DNA from: Chondrocystis sp. NIES-4102
Lineage (GTDB): Bacteria; Cyanobacteriota; Cyanobacteriia; Cyanobacteriales; Xenococcaceae
Direction of reading: 5' to 3'
DNA length: 64,000 nt
NCBI GenBank assembly: GCA_002368355.1
Contig: AP018284.1
Span: 1 to 64,000, forward strand
Shown here: piece by piece, positions 26,576-35,954 of the stretch
Position numbering within the stretch: position 1 is the first letter of the stretch
Layout of the letters: the number at the start of each line of letters is the position of its first letter
Translations under genes and position numbers: made by a program
Notes under the pieces: model-generated
The model's database searches: none
What the model was told of the DNA's origin: nothing
What the model saw: the letters and a program-made list of their open reading frames with translations, nothing else

Positions 26576-27295
26576 TTATTGTTTGTACCAATCCTTACGC
26601 CATTGTTTCATCTGCTCGATTTCTTGCTGTTGAGAACTCAAAATATCTTGAGATAGTTTCTTCATCTCAAGACGCTTGGTTTTACTCAAAGCATCTTTTG
26701 CCATGACCAGCGCACCTTCATGATGAGGAATCATGGCATCAATAAAACGCAGATCGAAATCAGCATCGGCTTTACCCAAATCCATGCTCATCATCATACT
26801 TTTCTTCATATCATCAGATATCGCCATCATGTGACCCATCTCTGGATGCCAAGCCATAGGAGTTCGATCGGCATTGGGATACCAAGTTGTACGCCACTGT
26901 TTCATTTGCGCTATTTCTTGTTTTTGAGCAGCAATAATATCTTGGGCTAATTTTTTCATTTCAGGACGCTGCGATTTTTGCAGTACTTCTTCAGCCATAT
27001 CGACAGCCCCTTGATGGTGCATAACCATGCTGTCGATGAAACGTAAATCGTAGTCTGCATCAGCAGGCCCTATGTCCATCGACATATCGTGCTGCATCCC
27101 ACCCTCACCTTGCATCATATCGTAAGACATTCCACCGTCATCCTGTTTCATGTCTTGCTTGTTACTAGCTTCGGTAGCGTTAGTATTTGAGGCTGGGGTT
27201 TTGTTAGAAATAGCTGGAGAACAGGCAACCGTCAGGATAGTTGCACCTATAAATGTTAAGGCTATTAATCTAGTTTTAGTAAGAATTGCTTGCAT
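26576..27295 (-). CDS. Two-domain DUF305 periplasmic lipoprotein (CopM-like)
   Basis: The 239-residue product has a lipoprotein-like signal (TFIGATILTVACS, Cys25 as the likely lipid anchor), a low-complexity Met/Asp/Gly linker (MSYDMMQGEGGMQHDM) and two tandem DUF305 domains. Each begins G.ADADYDLRFID or G.ADADFDLRFID, then MVMHHQGAVDMAEEVL / MIPHHEGALVMAKDAL, and ends QEIAQMKQWRTTWYP / QEIEQMKQWRKDWYK. The HH pairs and Met residues are likely copper ligands. Synechocystis CopM is a related periplasmic copper binder. Its direct-repeat box lies 52 bp upstream. Confidence 0.85.
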   Translation of the reverse strand: MQAILTKTRLIALTFIGATILTVACSPAISNKTPASNTNATEASNKQDMKQDDGGMSYDMMQGEGGMQHDMSMDIGPADADYDLRFIDSMVMHHQGAVDMAEEVLQKSQRPEMKKLAQDIIAAQKQEIAQMKQWRTTWYPNADRTPMAWHPEMGHMMAISDDMKKSMMMSMDLGKADADFDLRFIDAMIPHHEGALVMAKDALSKTKRLEMKKLSQDILSSQQQEIEQMKQWRKDWYKQ

Positions 27296-27346
27296 AGATA
27301 TCGGAATCGAATTTTATTACTTAATAGTCTAGAGTTGCATACGAAT

Positions 27347-27364
27347 ATGAAATCGAGATGAAAT
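27347..27364 (-). promoter_or_regulatory. Direct-repeat box upstream of the two-domain DUF305 gene
   Basis: ATGAAAT at 27347-27353 and 27358-27364, perfect, 11-bp period, oriented for the minus-strand gene. Confidence 0.75.
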
Positions 27365-27378
27365 ATATAGCTTTTAGG

Positions 27379-28875
27379 TTAACCTTTCATCTCAACAATT
27401 CCCATCATGCCAAGATCTTCATGGTCTAAAATGTGACAGTGATAAACAGCTTTGCCTGTAAAATCGCGGAAAGCAATGCGAATGCGGACAGTTTCATTCC
27501 CTTTGACTAACACCGTATCTTTCCAAGCACGGTAAGGATCTGGCTTATCATTACGAGATACTACTTGAAAAGGATTGACGTGCAGATGAAATGGGTGAGC
27601 CATGCCATCTGGATCGACGTTGACTAATTCCCAATCTTCAACTGTATTAAGTTGAACTTGGGTATCTACTCGATTAGGATCGAAAGCTTTTCCGTTAAAA
27701 GTAAAAGTCATACCCATACCTGGAGTCATTTCTTCTTCCATCGATAATTCAATACGCCTTACTGTTTTTGGTTCTGGCAGTTCTTCCACAGAAACGAGTT
27801 GTTGGGGCAAAGGAAGAGGAGAAACAGAGCCTTGATATGTGAGTGTTGCTAAAACTTGAGGATTTGTTTGGGTATTTTCCTGCATCATGGCCATACCGTC
27901 ACCCATCATGTGACCACCATCACCCATCATTTCCATCATATTCATTCCGCCACGATCGTAGGGTAAATTTAAGAGACGATACTGTCCTGATTCTCTATCT
28001 CCTCGTACCAACACTTCTGCCCTTTCTCCAGGTGAAAGCAGTAGTTCTTTGAGTTCTATAGGTGTGCCTATTGCTCCTCCGTCTGTGGCAATTAAGTAAA
28101 AAGGATGATTTTCCAAAGCGAGTCGGTAGAAGCGAGAGGGAGAAGCATTGAGGATTCGCAGACGTAGCAAACCACCACAGGCGATCGCTAGTTGGGGATT
28201 GACTTGACCGTTAACTGTCATTAATTGTCCTTCTCGCCCCCTCATCATTGCCATGTGATTGGGAGATTGAATCTGTCCGCTATCATCTAAAGCAAAATCT
28301 TGTAAAACCAAAAATTCTTCTTTGGCAGCTTTGATTTCTGGAATTTCATCTAATTCACCCCGAATTATAAATAAACCCGCTAAACCTCCGAACAGTTGTT
28401 CGGCAACAAATTCATGACGATGGGGATGATACCAGAACGTTCCAGATGGATGGTTTTTGGGGAGAGTAAATTCATAGGTTAAATTCTTTCCAGGCGGAAT
28501 ATCGAGAAAAGCGTTGTCTGCATTACCATTGGGAGTGACGTGTAGTCCGTGATAGTGCAAGTTAGTAGGCTGAGAAAGATTATTGGTAAAGCAAATGCGA
28601 ACGGTATCGCCCGCTTTAGCTTCCAGACGAGGGGCTGGGATTTGTCCGTTATAGGTTAACAGATCTGCTGGCTTGCCTCTTAGATCGATGCGAGTCGAAC
28701 TTGCTTCGAGATCGAGTTCTAATAAACCGTTAGAACTTTTGTAGAGTTTGGAAAGTAAGGCTTTGGTTTGAGGGGAAATTTTGTTGTTTTTCCCAATTGC
28801 CCAACTAGTTGCTGATGTAGCCATCGCACCAGCAGCAGTTAGGATGATAAACTGGCGACGCTTAATTTTTGGCAC
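27379..28875 (-). CDS. Multicopper oxidase with Met-rich insert
   Basis: The 498-residue product is a three-domain multicopper oxidase. The N-terminus has a Tat-like signal (KRRQFIILTAAG). Copper ligands are HYHGLH (about 108-113), HPHRHE (about 149-154), HPFHLH (about 432-437) and HCHILDHEDLGM near the C-terminus, with Cys and Met for type 1 copper. A Met/Asp/Gly/His insert (MNMMEMMGDGGHMMGDGMAM, about 313-332) resembles the Cu(I)-binding segment of CueO, so cuprous oxidation in the periplasm is likely. Direct-repeat box 62 bp upstream. Paralogue at 54339-55790. Confidence 0.92.
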   Translation of the reverse strand: MPKIKRRQFIILTAAGAMATSATSWAIGKNNKISPQTKALLSKLYKSSNGLLELDLEASSTRIDLRGKPADLLTYNGQIPAPRLEAKAGDTVRICFTNNLSQPTNLHYHGLHVTPNGNADNAFLDIPPGKNLTYEFTLPKNHPSGTFWYHPHRHEFVAEQLFGGLAGLFIIRGELDEIPEIKAAKEEFLVLQDFALDDSGQIQSPNHMAMMRGREGQLMTVNGQVNPQLAIACGGLLRLRILNASPSRFYRLALENHPFYLIATDGGAIGTPIELKELLLSPGERAEVLVRGDRESGQYRLLNLPYDRGGMNMMEMMGDGGHMMGDGMAMMQENTQTNPQVLATLTYQGSVSPLPLPQQLVSVEELPEPKTVRRIELSMEEEMTPGMGMTFTFNGKAFDPNRVDTQVQLNTVEDWELVNVDPDGMAHPFHLHVNPFQVVSRNDKPDPYRAWKDTVLVKGNETVRIRIAFRDFTGKAVYHCHILDHEDLGMMGIVEMKG

Positions 28876-28936
28876 GATCGATCCTTTTTTAATTTTTTCT
28901 CAAAGTAATATATACACACTAATCTTTCATATCAAA

Positions 28937-28954
28937 ATGAAATGGAAATGAAAT
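28937..28954 (-). promoter_or_regulatory. Direct-repeat box upstream of the multicopper oxidase
   Basis: ATGAAAT at 28937-28943 and 28948-28954, perfect, 11-bp period, oriented for the minus-strand oxidase. Confidence 0.75.
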
Positions 28955-28975
28955 TTTGAGAGCGATTTTCAATCC

Positions 28976-30910
28976 TTAGCCTCGCAGCAGGCGCAGCCCA
29001 CTTAATGTCACAACTAATGTAGATCCCTCATGCCCAATCACACCAATAGGTAGAGTAATGCCACCCACAAAATTCGCTGTCAGTAGTAAGATGATAAAAG
29101 CGATCGCAAAGATAATATTTTGTTTGACAATGCTTTGAGCGCGACGACCCAGACGAATTGCTCGCTCTAATCTGTCTAATCGGTCTGCCATCAATATTAC
29201 ATCAGCAGTTTCTAAAGCAACATCAGTTCCCGTTACTCCCATCGCAATACCAACAGAGGCTTGAGCTAAAGCAGGTGCATCGTTGATTCCATCCCCAACC
29301 ATTGCTACCGTTTGATACTGTTTCTGAAGTCGTCGTAAAATGTGAATCTTATCTTCTGGTAACAGTTCGGCATACACTTTATCTATACCGACTGTTTGAG
29401 CAATTTGATGAGCCGTGCGCTCATTATCGCCAGTTAGCATAATTATGTGTTTAATTCCTAGTTTTTTCAATTGCGCGATCGCGCCTTGTGCTTCTGGACG
29501 TATTGTATCGGCAACGGCGATTGCTCCTAATACCCGTTCGGCTTGGATAATCCAGACAACTGTATTGCCCTGCTCTTCCAAGCTGTGGCAAGTTTGTTCT
29601 AGATTTGCTGGTAGCGAAGTGTTTGCTTCTAAACCAACGAGCTTGCCAACCCAAACTCGGTTTTCCTCGATCGTTCCTTCAATCCCTCGTCCCGCCTCCG
29701 CTCGAACGTTACTAGCCTCTAATTTGAATAAATTTCGCTGTTGTGCTGCTCGCACGATCGCTTCGCCAATGGGATGCTCTGAATAAGCTTCCAAGGTGGC
29801 TGCTACCGTTAGCAAATAAGACTTTGATCTTTCTGTGACTGGGATGATTTGGGTAACTTGTAGTTGACCTGTGGTAAGGGTTCCTGTTTTATCAAAAGAG
29901 ATCGCCTTTACTTGTCCGAGTGCTTCTAGGGTAGCGCTACTTTTAAACAAAATTCCTTGTCGTGCGCCATTGGCGATTCCCGATAGCAAAGTCGGCATGA
30001 TTGCCGCCATCAAAGCGCAGGGAGAAGCAACCACGAGAAAAATAAGCGCTCGATAAATAGTCGTTTCCCAGTCCCAACCCCAAAGAAAAGGCGGTAGTAA
30101 TGCTAAAAAAACACCTATAAACACGATTGCCTTGGCATAGCCTCGTTCAAATCGTTCGATAAACTGTTGTGATGGCGGTGCTTCTGTTTGAGCGTCTTTG
30201 ACAAGCTGGATAATTCTTTGAATCAAACTGCTTTCTGGGGGTTGATGCACTTTCAGCCACAAGGCTCCATTGCCATTGAGCGTCCCAGCAAAAACTTCAT
30301 TCCCCGCCGCTTTTTCGACTGGCATGGATTCCCCTGTAATCGACGCTTCGTTGAGGGTACTTTTTCCCTCCAACACTATACTATCAGTGGGAATTAACTC
30401 GCCAGGTTTCACTAGAATTTGATCGCCAACTTGAAGTTGTTCGACAGGAATCATTTGTTCGCGGTTGCCACGAATAATTCTTGCCACATCAGCCGTCAAG
30501 CTCATTAAACCTCGAATACTGCGTTCCGTTCGCTGCATCGCCACCCCTTCAAGAGCGCCACTAATGGCAAAAATTAAAATCAATATGGCACCATCGACAA
30601 TTAAATTGTATTCTTGCCGCCACAAGCCCAGTCCTGCTGCACCTAGTGCCGCGACGATCATCAGTAAATCTACGTCTAGTTCTTTCTCTCGAACTAGCGT
30701 TGTCAGTCCTTCTCGCGCACTCTCGTACCCGCCGATGACATAAGCTGCACACAAAATTGCCACACTTAATCCGATCCAATTCAGATTAAGCATTAGCCAG
30801 CCTAACAGAACTAACACACCACAGATCGAGGCAGCCAGCAGTTCTGAATTTTCTTTAAAAAGACGAACAATGTAAATAGAGGTTGATAACTTCGCTCGCG
30901 CTACGTTCAT
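28976..30910 (-). CDS. coaT: Cobalt-exporting P1B-4-type ATPase
   Basis: The 644-residue inner-membrane ATPase lacks N-terminal metal domains. The membrane metal site is SPC in FLVVASPCALMAAIMPT (about 295-311) rather than CPC, and the last membrane helix carries HEGST (about 628-632); this pair marks the P1B-4 group that exports Co(II). Other hallmarks: TGES actuator (about 190), DKTGT phosphorylation site (about 340), GDGINDAP (about 535-542). Divergent from the coaR regulator, with a 20-bp-spacer promoter between, exactly the Synechocystis coaT/coaR arrangement. The ribosome site AAGGAGG is rather far (about 18 bases) from the ATG. Confidence 0.92.
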   Translation of the reverse strand: MNVARAKLSTSIYIVRLFKENSELLAASICGVLVLLGWLMLNLNWIGLSVAILCAAYVIGGYESAREGLTTLVREKELDVDLLMIVAALGAAGLGLWRQEYNLIVDGAILILIFAISGALEGVAMQRTERSIRGLMSLTADVARIIRGNREQMIPVEQLQVGDQILVKPGELIPTDSIVLEGKSTLNEASITGESMPVEKAAGNEVFAGTLNGNGALWLKVHQPPESSLIQRIIQLVKDAQTEAPPSQQFIERFERGYAKAIVFIGVFLALLPPFLWGWDWETTIYRALIFLVVASPCALMAAIMPTLLSGIANGARQGILFKSSATLEALGQVKAISFDKTGTLTTGQLQVTQIIPVTERSKSYLLTVAATLEAYSEHPIGEAIVRAAQQRNLFKLEASNVRAEAGRGIEGTIEENRVWVGKLVGLEANTSLPANLEQTCHSLEEQGNTVVWIIQAERVLGAIAVADTIRPEAQGAIAQLKKLGIKHIIMLTGDNERTAHQIAQTVGIDKVYAELLPEDKIHILRRLQKQYQTVAMVGDGINDAPALAQASVGIAMGVTGTDVALETADVILMADRLDRLERAIRLGRRAQSIVKQNIIFAIAFIILLLTANFVGGITLPIGVIGHEGSTLVVTLSGLRLLRG

Positions 30911-30936
30911 AAAAAGTTTTCAATTATTACCTCCTT

Positions 30937-30968
30937 AGCCTAAACCTTGACATCAATGTTAAAGTCAA
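30937..30968 (-). promoter_or_regulatory. MerR-type coaT promoter with 20-bp spacer
   Basis: On the minus strand: -35 TTGACT (30968-30963), 20-base spacer, -10 TAGGCT (30942-30937). The spacer holds a dyad, CTTGAC and GTCAAG. The overlong spacer is the mark of MerR-family activation by DNA untwisting. CoaR is the evident activator. Confidence 0.8.
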
Positions 30969-30986
30969 GAAAAATCTAACCACAGC

Positions 30987-32072
30987 ATGAATTCTCAACA
31001 TCTAACAATTAAAGAGCTAACAAAGTCAGTCGAAGGCAAGATTACACCTCGCATGGTACGGCACTATCATCACATTGGACTCCTGCCAACGCCTGAGCGA
31101 TCGCCCGGTAACTATCGGCTTTACACTATCTCAGACGTACAACGCCTTAAACAGATTGTGGCACTAAAACAGCAAGGGTTTCAGCTCAAGCACATTCGTC
31201 AGCTTCTGTCAGCAGAAGAAGGAGCGATCGCTTCAGATAGTTTGTTGGTTCAGTTACAGCAGCAATATCAATTCATAATTCAACAACTCGCACAATTACG
31301 TCAAACTGCTTTAGCATTAGAAGGAATGTTGGGACAAGATTCAGAATGCCAAACCCAACGAGCAGCGCAAAAAAATTTCAACATCAACGAACTAGAGCAA
31401 TTTTGGCAACAGTTCGACATAACAACTCATGGGCATCCAGAAGCTTTTGAAGAATCGCTAAAGCGTCTTTTGCCCGATCTTTCTAGGCGCTCGGAAATTG
31501 AAGTCGATCTTCTCTCTAAACTTGTTCTAGCTTCTGGTGACGTTAGTTTGGTGCAGTTCGTGCAGAAGAGCCAAGGAGCGATCGCAGCAGCTCGTCATGC
31601 CTTACAAGCAGGCTCTGAGGTAGTTGGAGACGTACCAGCCGTAGTTCATTCCCTCGATCAAACTCGATTGGCGGGTTTGGGATGTTCTACAACAACTCTG
31701 ATAGACGATCCCCATATTACCAGTGCCGTAGAAGCAGAACGAGCATTTTGGCAGCAACCTCAATGGCAAGAGCGACTCCAGCAAGTCCCAGAAGGTGCTA
31801 TTTTAGCCATCGGTTTTGCTCCATCCGTTTTAATGTTTGCCTGCGAGTTAATCGAGAGCGGTCAACTGCAACCTGCTTTAGTTATTGGGATGCCCGTTGG
31901 TTTTAGTCATGCTCCTGCTGCCAAACGTCGATTGATGCGATCGGGCGTTCCTTATTTAACTGTACGAGGATCGCTAGGCGGCGGATTGTTAGCAGCAGTG
32001 GCATTAAATGCTTTGGCAGATTCATTGATAGAAAAGCCAGATTGTCATTGTTATTTAAATGAAAAGCAGTAG
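30987..32072 (+). CDS. coaR: Cobalt-responsive MerR-family activator with corrinoid-enzyme-like domain
   Basis: The 361-residue product fuses a MerR DNA-binding head (ITPRMVRHYHHIGLLP, about 18-33, then NYRLYTISDVQRLKQI) to a coiled coil and a C-terminal domain related to precorrin-8X methylmutase (CobH/CbiC): VPAVVHSLDQTRLAGLG, then AIGFAPSVLMFACELIE and VIGMPVGFSHAPAAKRRL. The C-terminus carries Cys353-His354-Cys355 in DCHCYL, the cobalt-sensing motif known from Synechocystis CoaR. The 76-bp divergent gap to coaT contains the target promoter. Start ATG chosen at the first Met before the head. Confidence 0.94.
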   Translation: MNSQHLTIKELTKSVEGKITPRMVRHYHHIGLLPTPERSPGNYRLYTISDVQRLKQIVALKQQGFQLKHIRQLLSAEEGAIASDSLLVQLQQQYQFIIQQLAQLRQTALALEGMLGQDSECQTQRAAQKNFNINELEQFWQQFDITTHGHPEAFEESLKRLLPDLSRRSEIEVDLLSKLVLASGDVSLVQFVQKSQGAIAAARHALQAGSEVVGDVPAVVHSLDQTRLAGLGCSTTTLIDDPHITSAVEAERAFWQQPQWQERLQQVPEGAILAIGFAPSVLMFACELIESGQLQPALVIGMPVGFSHAPAAKRRLMRSGVPYLTVRGSLGGGLLAAVALNALADSLIEKPDCHCYLNEKQ

Positions 32073-32113
32073 CAGACAAACGATCACCTCAACTCTACCA
32101 AAATCTTTTTCTT

Positions 32114-32536
32114 TCAAACAGCCTTCGCTCGTTCGATAATCGGACAGATTGTTTCTTCAGGCTTTTCGGGTATCTTTTCCCAACCCGATAAAAGTCCTTT
32201 TAATTCTTGCTTGAGAATTTGGAGTTGTTGAATTTGCTCTTCGATCGCAACTAGTTTTTCTTCCAGCTTGACTTTAATTTGGTCGCAAGGTAAGTTTCCT
32301 CGATCGTGTACTGACAAAAATTCTTTAATCTCCGACAAACTCAAACCTAAATTTTGTGCGCGTTTGATAAATTTCAAACGAACAAATACATCCGAGTCAA
32401 ATAAGCGATATCCGCCTTCAGTTCTACCATTAGTTTTGAGTAAACCCAAATCATCGTAATAGCGAATGGTTTTAATGGGAATACCACTTTCAGATGCGAT
32501 CGCACCGATTAGTTTTGGTTTTTCTTGAGTCAACAT
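32114..32536 (-). CDS. MerR-family heavy-metal (probably copper) activator
   Basis: The 140-residue product starts at the ATG at 32536 behind AGGAGATTT. The head is IKTIRYYDDLGLL (about 20-32) and GGYRLFDSDVFVRLKFIKRA. Cys occurs in NLPCDQI (about 82) at the dimer-helix start, and the C-terminal loop has ETICPIIE, which resembles the CPIIE of CueR/ZntR, though only one loop Cys is seen. It is the last gene of the copZ-copA operon, whose promoter has a MerR-type 20-bp spacer, so it is probably a copper sensor acting on that promoter. Its start lies 18 bp after the cupredoxin gene. Confidence 0.85.
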   Translation of the reverse strand: MLTQEKPKLIGAIASESGIPIKTIRYYDDLGLLKTNGRTEGGYRLFDSDVFVRLKFIKRAQNLGLSLSEIKEFLSVHDRGNLPCDQIKVKLEEKLVAIEEQIQQLQILKQELKGLLSGWEKIPEKPEETICPIIERAKAV

Positions 32537-32553
32537 AATAAATCTCCTAATTG

Positions 32554-33111
32554 CTATAAAACCTCGATCGCGCCCCGAAACATATTCATACCGCAAGTAA
32601 ACTCGTATCTACCAGGGGTTTTGGGTGTAAATTCAATTGGTGTAACTCGATTTAGAGGTAGTGTTTGAGCAATTCCAAAGTCGGGAAAGCGAACTTCCTC
32701 AAGACAACTACTGGCATCTTGGCGAGCAAAGTTTAATCTAACTTTTTGACCTGCTCGAACTACAATCTGACTGGGTTCGTAACCACCATCAACGGTGACA
32801 GTAATCTCTTGAATGTCCCCTTGTGTAGTTGCTCTTGCCGATTTAGGTTTACTTGCTAAAAACCACCACAGTTCTAAACCAATCAGTCCCAACCCACCAA
32901 CCGTAACGATAATCTTATTGCTTAACGGTTGTTCTATGGGTTGAAACTGTCCTGTTTGATTCCTTTGAGATGGTTGCATTTCATTCATATTGTGAGGCAT
33001 TTGGGCGACTGCATTACTCGAAGCAATCCCCAACACCACTCCTAAACTTACGATCCCGCTTGCGATCGCTTCGCGCACTTGAAAACGTGCGATCGCTTTT
33101 CTATTCACCAT
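32554..33111 (-). CDS. Membrane-anchored cupredoxin-like protein
   Basis: The product starts at the ATG at 33111 with AGGAGG 7 bases before it and has 185 residues. An N-terminal hydrophobic signal (about 15-35) is followed by a Met/Gln/His-rich stretch (MPHNMNEMQPSQ), a membrane segment (IIVTVGGLGLIGLELWWFLA, about 66-85), then a cupredoxin-like domain: ITVTVDGGYEPSQIVVRAGQ, LNFARQDASSCLEEV and the terminal YEFTCGMNMFRGAIEV with Cys and Met in type 1-like positions. The fold is as in the cupredoxin domain often placed beside CopA. Probable periplasmic copper carrier. Confidence 0.85.
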   Translation of the reverse strand: MVNRKAIARFQVREAIASGIVSLGVVLGIASSNAVAQMPHNMNEMQPSQRNQTGQFQPIEQPLSNKIIVTVGGLGLIGLELWWFLASKPKSARATTQGDIQEITVTVDGGYEPSQIVVRAGQKVRLNFARQDASSCLEEVRFPDFGIAQTLPLNRVTPIEFTPKTPGRYEFTCGMNMFRGAIEVL

Positions 33112-33122
33112 TGTCAAACCTC

Positions 33123-33200
33123 CTATACAATCGCTCCAGAAATTACTCCAACCAGAAATCCAAATCCTGCTAGTGTTCCAAAAAAGATGATTGTTTTCAT
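33123..33200 (-). CDS. 25-residue membrane peptide in the copper operon
   Basis: ATG at 33200 follows GAGGAATATCGAT and the frame ends with TAG at 33123, giving MKTIIFFGTLAGFGFLVGVI and five more residues. It is one membrane segment with Gly every few positions. Its stop overlaps the AGGAGG of the cupredoxin gene (TATAGGAGG), so the two are probably translationally coupled. It lies 12 bp after copA. Small membrane peptides modulating P-type ATPases are known elsewhere; such a role here is speculation. Confidence 0.55.
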   Translation of the reverse strand: MKTIIFFGTLAGFGFLVGVISGAIV

Positions 33201-33212
33201 ATCGATATTCCT

Positions 33213-35516
33213 CTAACCGAGTGTTTTTGGCTTAAAATTACGCAAACGCAGCGCATTTGTCACTACCGAAACAGAACTAAACGCCATCGCAGCACCAGCA
33301 ATAATGGGACTGAGCAACCAGCCGAAGAAGGGATAGAGAATTCCCGCTGCAATGGGAATACCAGCGACGTTATAAATAAAAGCGAAGAAGAGATTTTGAC
33401 GAATGTTACGAATGGTAGCGCGACTCAGTTGAATCGCTGTTACAATTCCCTGTAAGTCTCCTGAAATCAAGGTAATATCGCTAGCAGCGATCGCTACATC
33501 CGTTCCCGTGCCAATTGCTATTCCTACGTCGGCTTGTGCTAAGGCAGGTGCGTCATTGATACCATCTCCTACCATTGCTACTATTTTACGGGGCGTATAA
33601 AGGTCGGAGGAGACCTCCGACCACAGCCCCTCACCTTCCGACTGGATTGTTTCAACGGTAGCTGCTTTCTGTTCGGGACGAACTTCGGCAAAGACTCGTT
33701 TAATTCTCACTTCACGAGCGATTACTTCGGCGGTGCGGCGATTATCTCCAGTTAACATCACCACTTCCAAGCCCATTTTCTGTAAGGCTCGAATAGCTTT
33801 GACAGAAGAAGGTTTCACCGCATCGGCAATGCCCATAATCCCCTCAATTTTCCGATCTACGGCCATCCAAATAACGGTTTTACCTAGATATTCCAATCGC
33901 TCCCAATCTTTTTGTAAGTCGCTCGTATCTATATTTAATTCGTTCATCCAACGGTGCGTGCCAATTTGTACCCATCGATCCAAAACATACCCTTGAACAC
34001 CACTACCAGCGATCGCTTCAAATTCTCTTGCTTCATTTAACTGTACTCTTTGCGACTGCGCGTATTGAACAACCGCCTCTGCTAGAGGATGTTCTGAATA
34101 TCTTTCTACCGAAGCAGCGAGACGCAATAAATTTAGCTCGTTGTTGTTGGCAATACCATTGACAGTTACAAAGTCAGTCACAGTCGGTTTACCTTGGGTA
34201 ATCGTTCCCGTTTTATCGAGGACGATCGCTTTTAACTTGTGCGCCATTTCTAGACTCTCTGCACCTTTAATCAGGATGCCATTTTCTGCCCCTTTTCCCG
34301 TTCCCACCATAATTGAAGTTGGGGTTGCCAAACCAAGCGCACAGGGACAGGCAATAATTAATACGCCAACTGTGGTAATCAAAGCTATCGTTACATTTCC
34401 CATGATGTTGTACCAGAGGATAAAAGTAGCGATCGCAATGGCAATTACAGCAGGTACAAACCATCCCGTCACGCGATCGGCTAAACGTTGAATTGGTGCT
34501 TTCGAGCCTTGTGCTTGCTGCACCAGTTTGACAATCTGCGCTAAGAAAGTATCTTTACCGACTCTAGTTGCTTTAATTTTAAAGCTACCAGTTTTATTAA
34601 TCGTCGCGCCAATAACTTCATCTCCCCTATGTTTTTTCACAGGGATGCTTTCACCTGTAACCATTGCTTCATCAATGGTGGAAGAACCTTCAACGATCTC
34701 ACCATCGACGGGAATCTTCTCTCCTGGGCGTACCAAAATGATATCTCCTAAAACTACCTCAGCGATGGGAATATCTATTTCGCGATTATTACGAATCACC
34801 CGTGCTGTTTTCGCACCTAAACCCATCAGCTTGCGAATCGCTTCTGAAGTTTGTCCCTTGGCACGATTTTCCAATAGTCGTCCCAGCAAAATCAGGGCAA
34901 TAATTACTGATGCTGCTTCAAAATATACGTCAGGTGTAAGTCCCTGCGCGATAAACCACTGCGGAAAAAAGGTGGGAAATAAGGAATAGAGGTAAGCCGT
35001 ACCCGTACCGATCGCCACTAGGGTATCCATTGTTGCTGTATGGCGTTTGAGGGCTTTCCAAGCATTAATAAAGAAGGACGAGCCGCACCAAAATAGTACG
35101 GGTGCAGTCAGTACTAATTGCAGCCAGGAATTGTGCATCCATGCAGGAATAAAAGGAATGGGTAATCCTGTCATCATCGGCAGCGAACCAATTACCAGAA
35201 TTGCACTAACAATTCCGCTAACCCATACCCTGCGAGTCAGTTGGCGATTTTCGACTTGCCGTTCTCGTCTTTCGGTATCGTCTTCTGGAGCAAGTACGTC
35301 ATCTTGCATGGGTACGGCAGAATATCCTGCTGCATCGACGGCATCCTGTATCGCTGCTACATCGGTTATCCTAGAGTCATAAGTAACGGTGGCAAGTTCG
35401 GCACCAAAATTGACGTTACATTCGTTTACGCCTGGAACCGAGCGAATTGAATCTTCAATATTCCTGGCACAAGAAGCACAACTCATGCCTCGTAATTTTA
35501 AACTGGTATTTTCCAC
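33213..35516 (-). CDS. copA: Copper-exporting P1B-1-type ATPase
   Basis: Translation is placed at GTG 35516, behind AGGAGG with 6-base spacing; the frame remains open further up but that part shows no similarity and overlaps the copZ end. The 767-residue product has one N-terminal metal domain (GMSCASCA, about 9-16), eight membrane segments, TGES, the CPC site in [22 protein letters not shown] (YSEHPLAEA) and GDGINDAP. The sequence around [19 protein letters not shown], just before [12 protein letters not shown], is a roughly 16-residue insertion encoded by a palindromic element (33602-33622), in the nucleotide-binding/P domain surface. Operon order is copZ, copA, small peptide, cupredoxin, merR. 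Confidence 0.93.
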   Translation of the reverse strand: MENTSLKLRGMSCASCARNIEDSIRSVPGVNECNVNFGAELATVTYDSRITDVAAIQDAVDAAGYSAVPMQDDVLAPEDDTERRERQVENRQLTRRVWVSGIVSAILVIGSLPMMTGLPIPFIPAWMHNSWLQLVLTAPVLFWCGSSFFINAWKALKRHTATMDTLVAIGTGTAYLYSLFPTFFPQWFIAQGLTPDVYFEAASVIIALILLGRLLENRAKGQTSEAIRKLMGLGAKTARVIRNNREIDIPIAEVVLGDIILVRPGEKIPVDGEIVEGSSTIDEAMVTGESIPVKKHRGDEVIGATINKTGSFKIKATRVGKDTFLAQIVKLVQQAQGSKAPIQRLADRVTGWFVPAVIAIAIATFILWYNIMGNVTIALITTVGVLIIACPCALGLATPTSIMVGTGKGAENGILIKGAESLEMAHKLKAIVLDKTGTITQGKPTVTDFVTVNGIANNNELNLLRLAASVERYSEHPLAEAVVQYAQSQRVQLNEAREFEAIAGSGVQGYVLDRWVQIGTHRWMNELNIDTSDLQKDWERLEYLGKTVIWMAVDRKIEGIMGIADAVKPSSVKAIRALQKMGLEVVMLTGDNRRTAEVIAREVRIKRVFAEVRPEQKAATVETIQSEGEGLWSEVSSDLYTPRKIVAMVGDGINDAPALAQADVGIAIGTGTDVAIAASDITLISGDLQGIVTAIQLSRATIRNIRQNLFFAFIYNVAGIPIAAGILYPFFGWLLSPIIAGAAMAFSSVSVVTNALRLRNFKPKTLG
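33598..33636. repeat. Palindrome inserted in copA (element P3)
   Basis: Arms GGTCGGAGG (33602-33610) and CCTCCGACC (33614-33622) with an AGA loop, followed by ACAGCCCCTCA, the same tail as element P1. It is read in frame and adds residues between the usual QSEG and KIVAM segments of CopA. Confidence 0.75.
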
Positions 35517-35559
35517 TTCATACCTCCTGACTTGGTTTTCAAATAATGCCAAGCATTCT

Positions 35560-35754
35560 TCAGGCAACGGTGTAACCCGCCTCTGTAATCGCTTGCAAGA
35601 TTTCAGCTTCTGATGCTTGTGTGTCAACTTCGACAAGCTTAGTCTTGGAATTGGTTTGTACGGTTGCGACTGGATCGATTGCTTTAATCGCTTTGGTAAT
35701 GGTATCTCCACAAGCCGAACAAGCCATGTTGGGAACTTTAAATTGTAATGTCAT
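35560..35754 (-). CDS. copZ: Copper chaperone (Atx1/CopZ-like)
   Basis: Start at ATG 35754 gives 64 residues; an upstream extension is open but adds a non-family stretch. The ferredoxin-like heavy-metal-associated fold is clear: [20 protein letters not shown] (about 5-24) with the MxCxxC Cu(I) site, [15 protein letters not shown] and [14 protein letters not shown]. Delivers Cu(I) to the P-ATPase encoded next (44 bp between the copZ stop and the copA GTG). First gene of the operon under the MerR-type promoter. Confidence 0.92.
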   Translation of the reverse strand: MTLQFKVPNMACSACGDTITKAIKAIDPVATVQTNSKTKLVEVDTQASEAEILQAITEAGYTVA

Positions 35755-35785
35755 AATTTCTACTCTATTAAGATCAATTACTTCT

Positions 35786-35817
35786 ATTGTGAAGTCTCTA
35801 GTCAACTGGAGAGTCAA
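35786..35817 (-). promoter_or_regulatory. MerR-type promoter of the copZ-copA operon
   Basis: On the minus strand: -35 TTGACT (35817-35812), 20-base spacer, -10 CACAAT (35791-35786). The spacer region has a dyad GACTCTC...GAGACTT. The MerR protein encoded at the operon end is the likely activator. Confidence 0.72.
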
Positions 35818-35954
35818 GAGGGTAAAAAAGAAAAATTTAAATATCTATCGAAATGAGTGCCAACAAAGTAATTAGTCTCTATCGAAGGTAGTAGTAGCCC
35901 TAATATTTGGTTTGATAGCATTGAGGCAACTCGTTACGGAGGCGAACGAAACTG

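Noticed and set aside
28976-30910. Cobalamin or other riboswitch before the cobalt exporter
   Set aside because: The leader is too short and contains only the MerR-type promoter and ribosome site.
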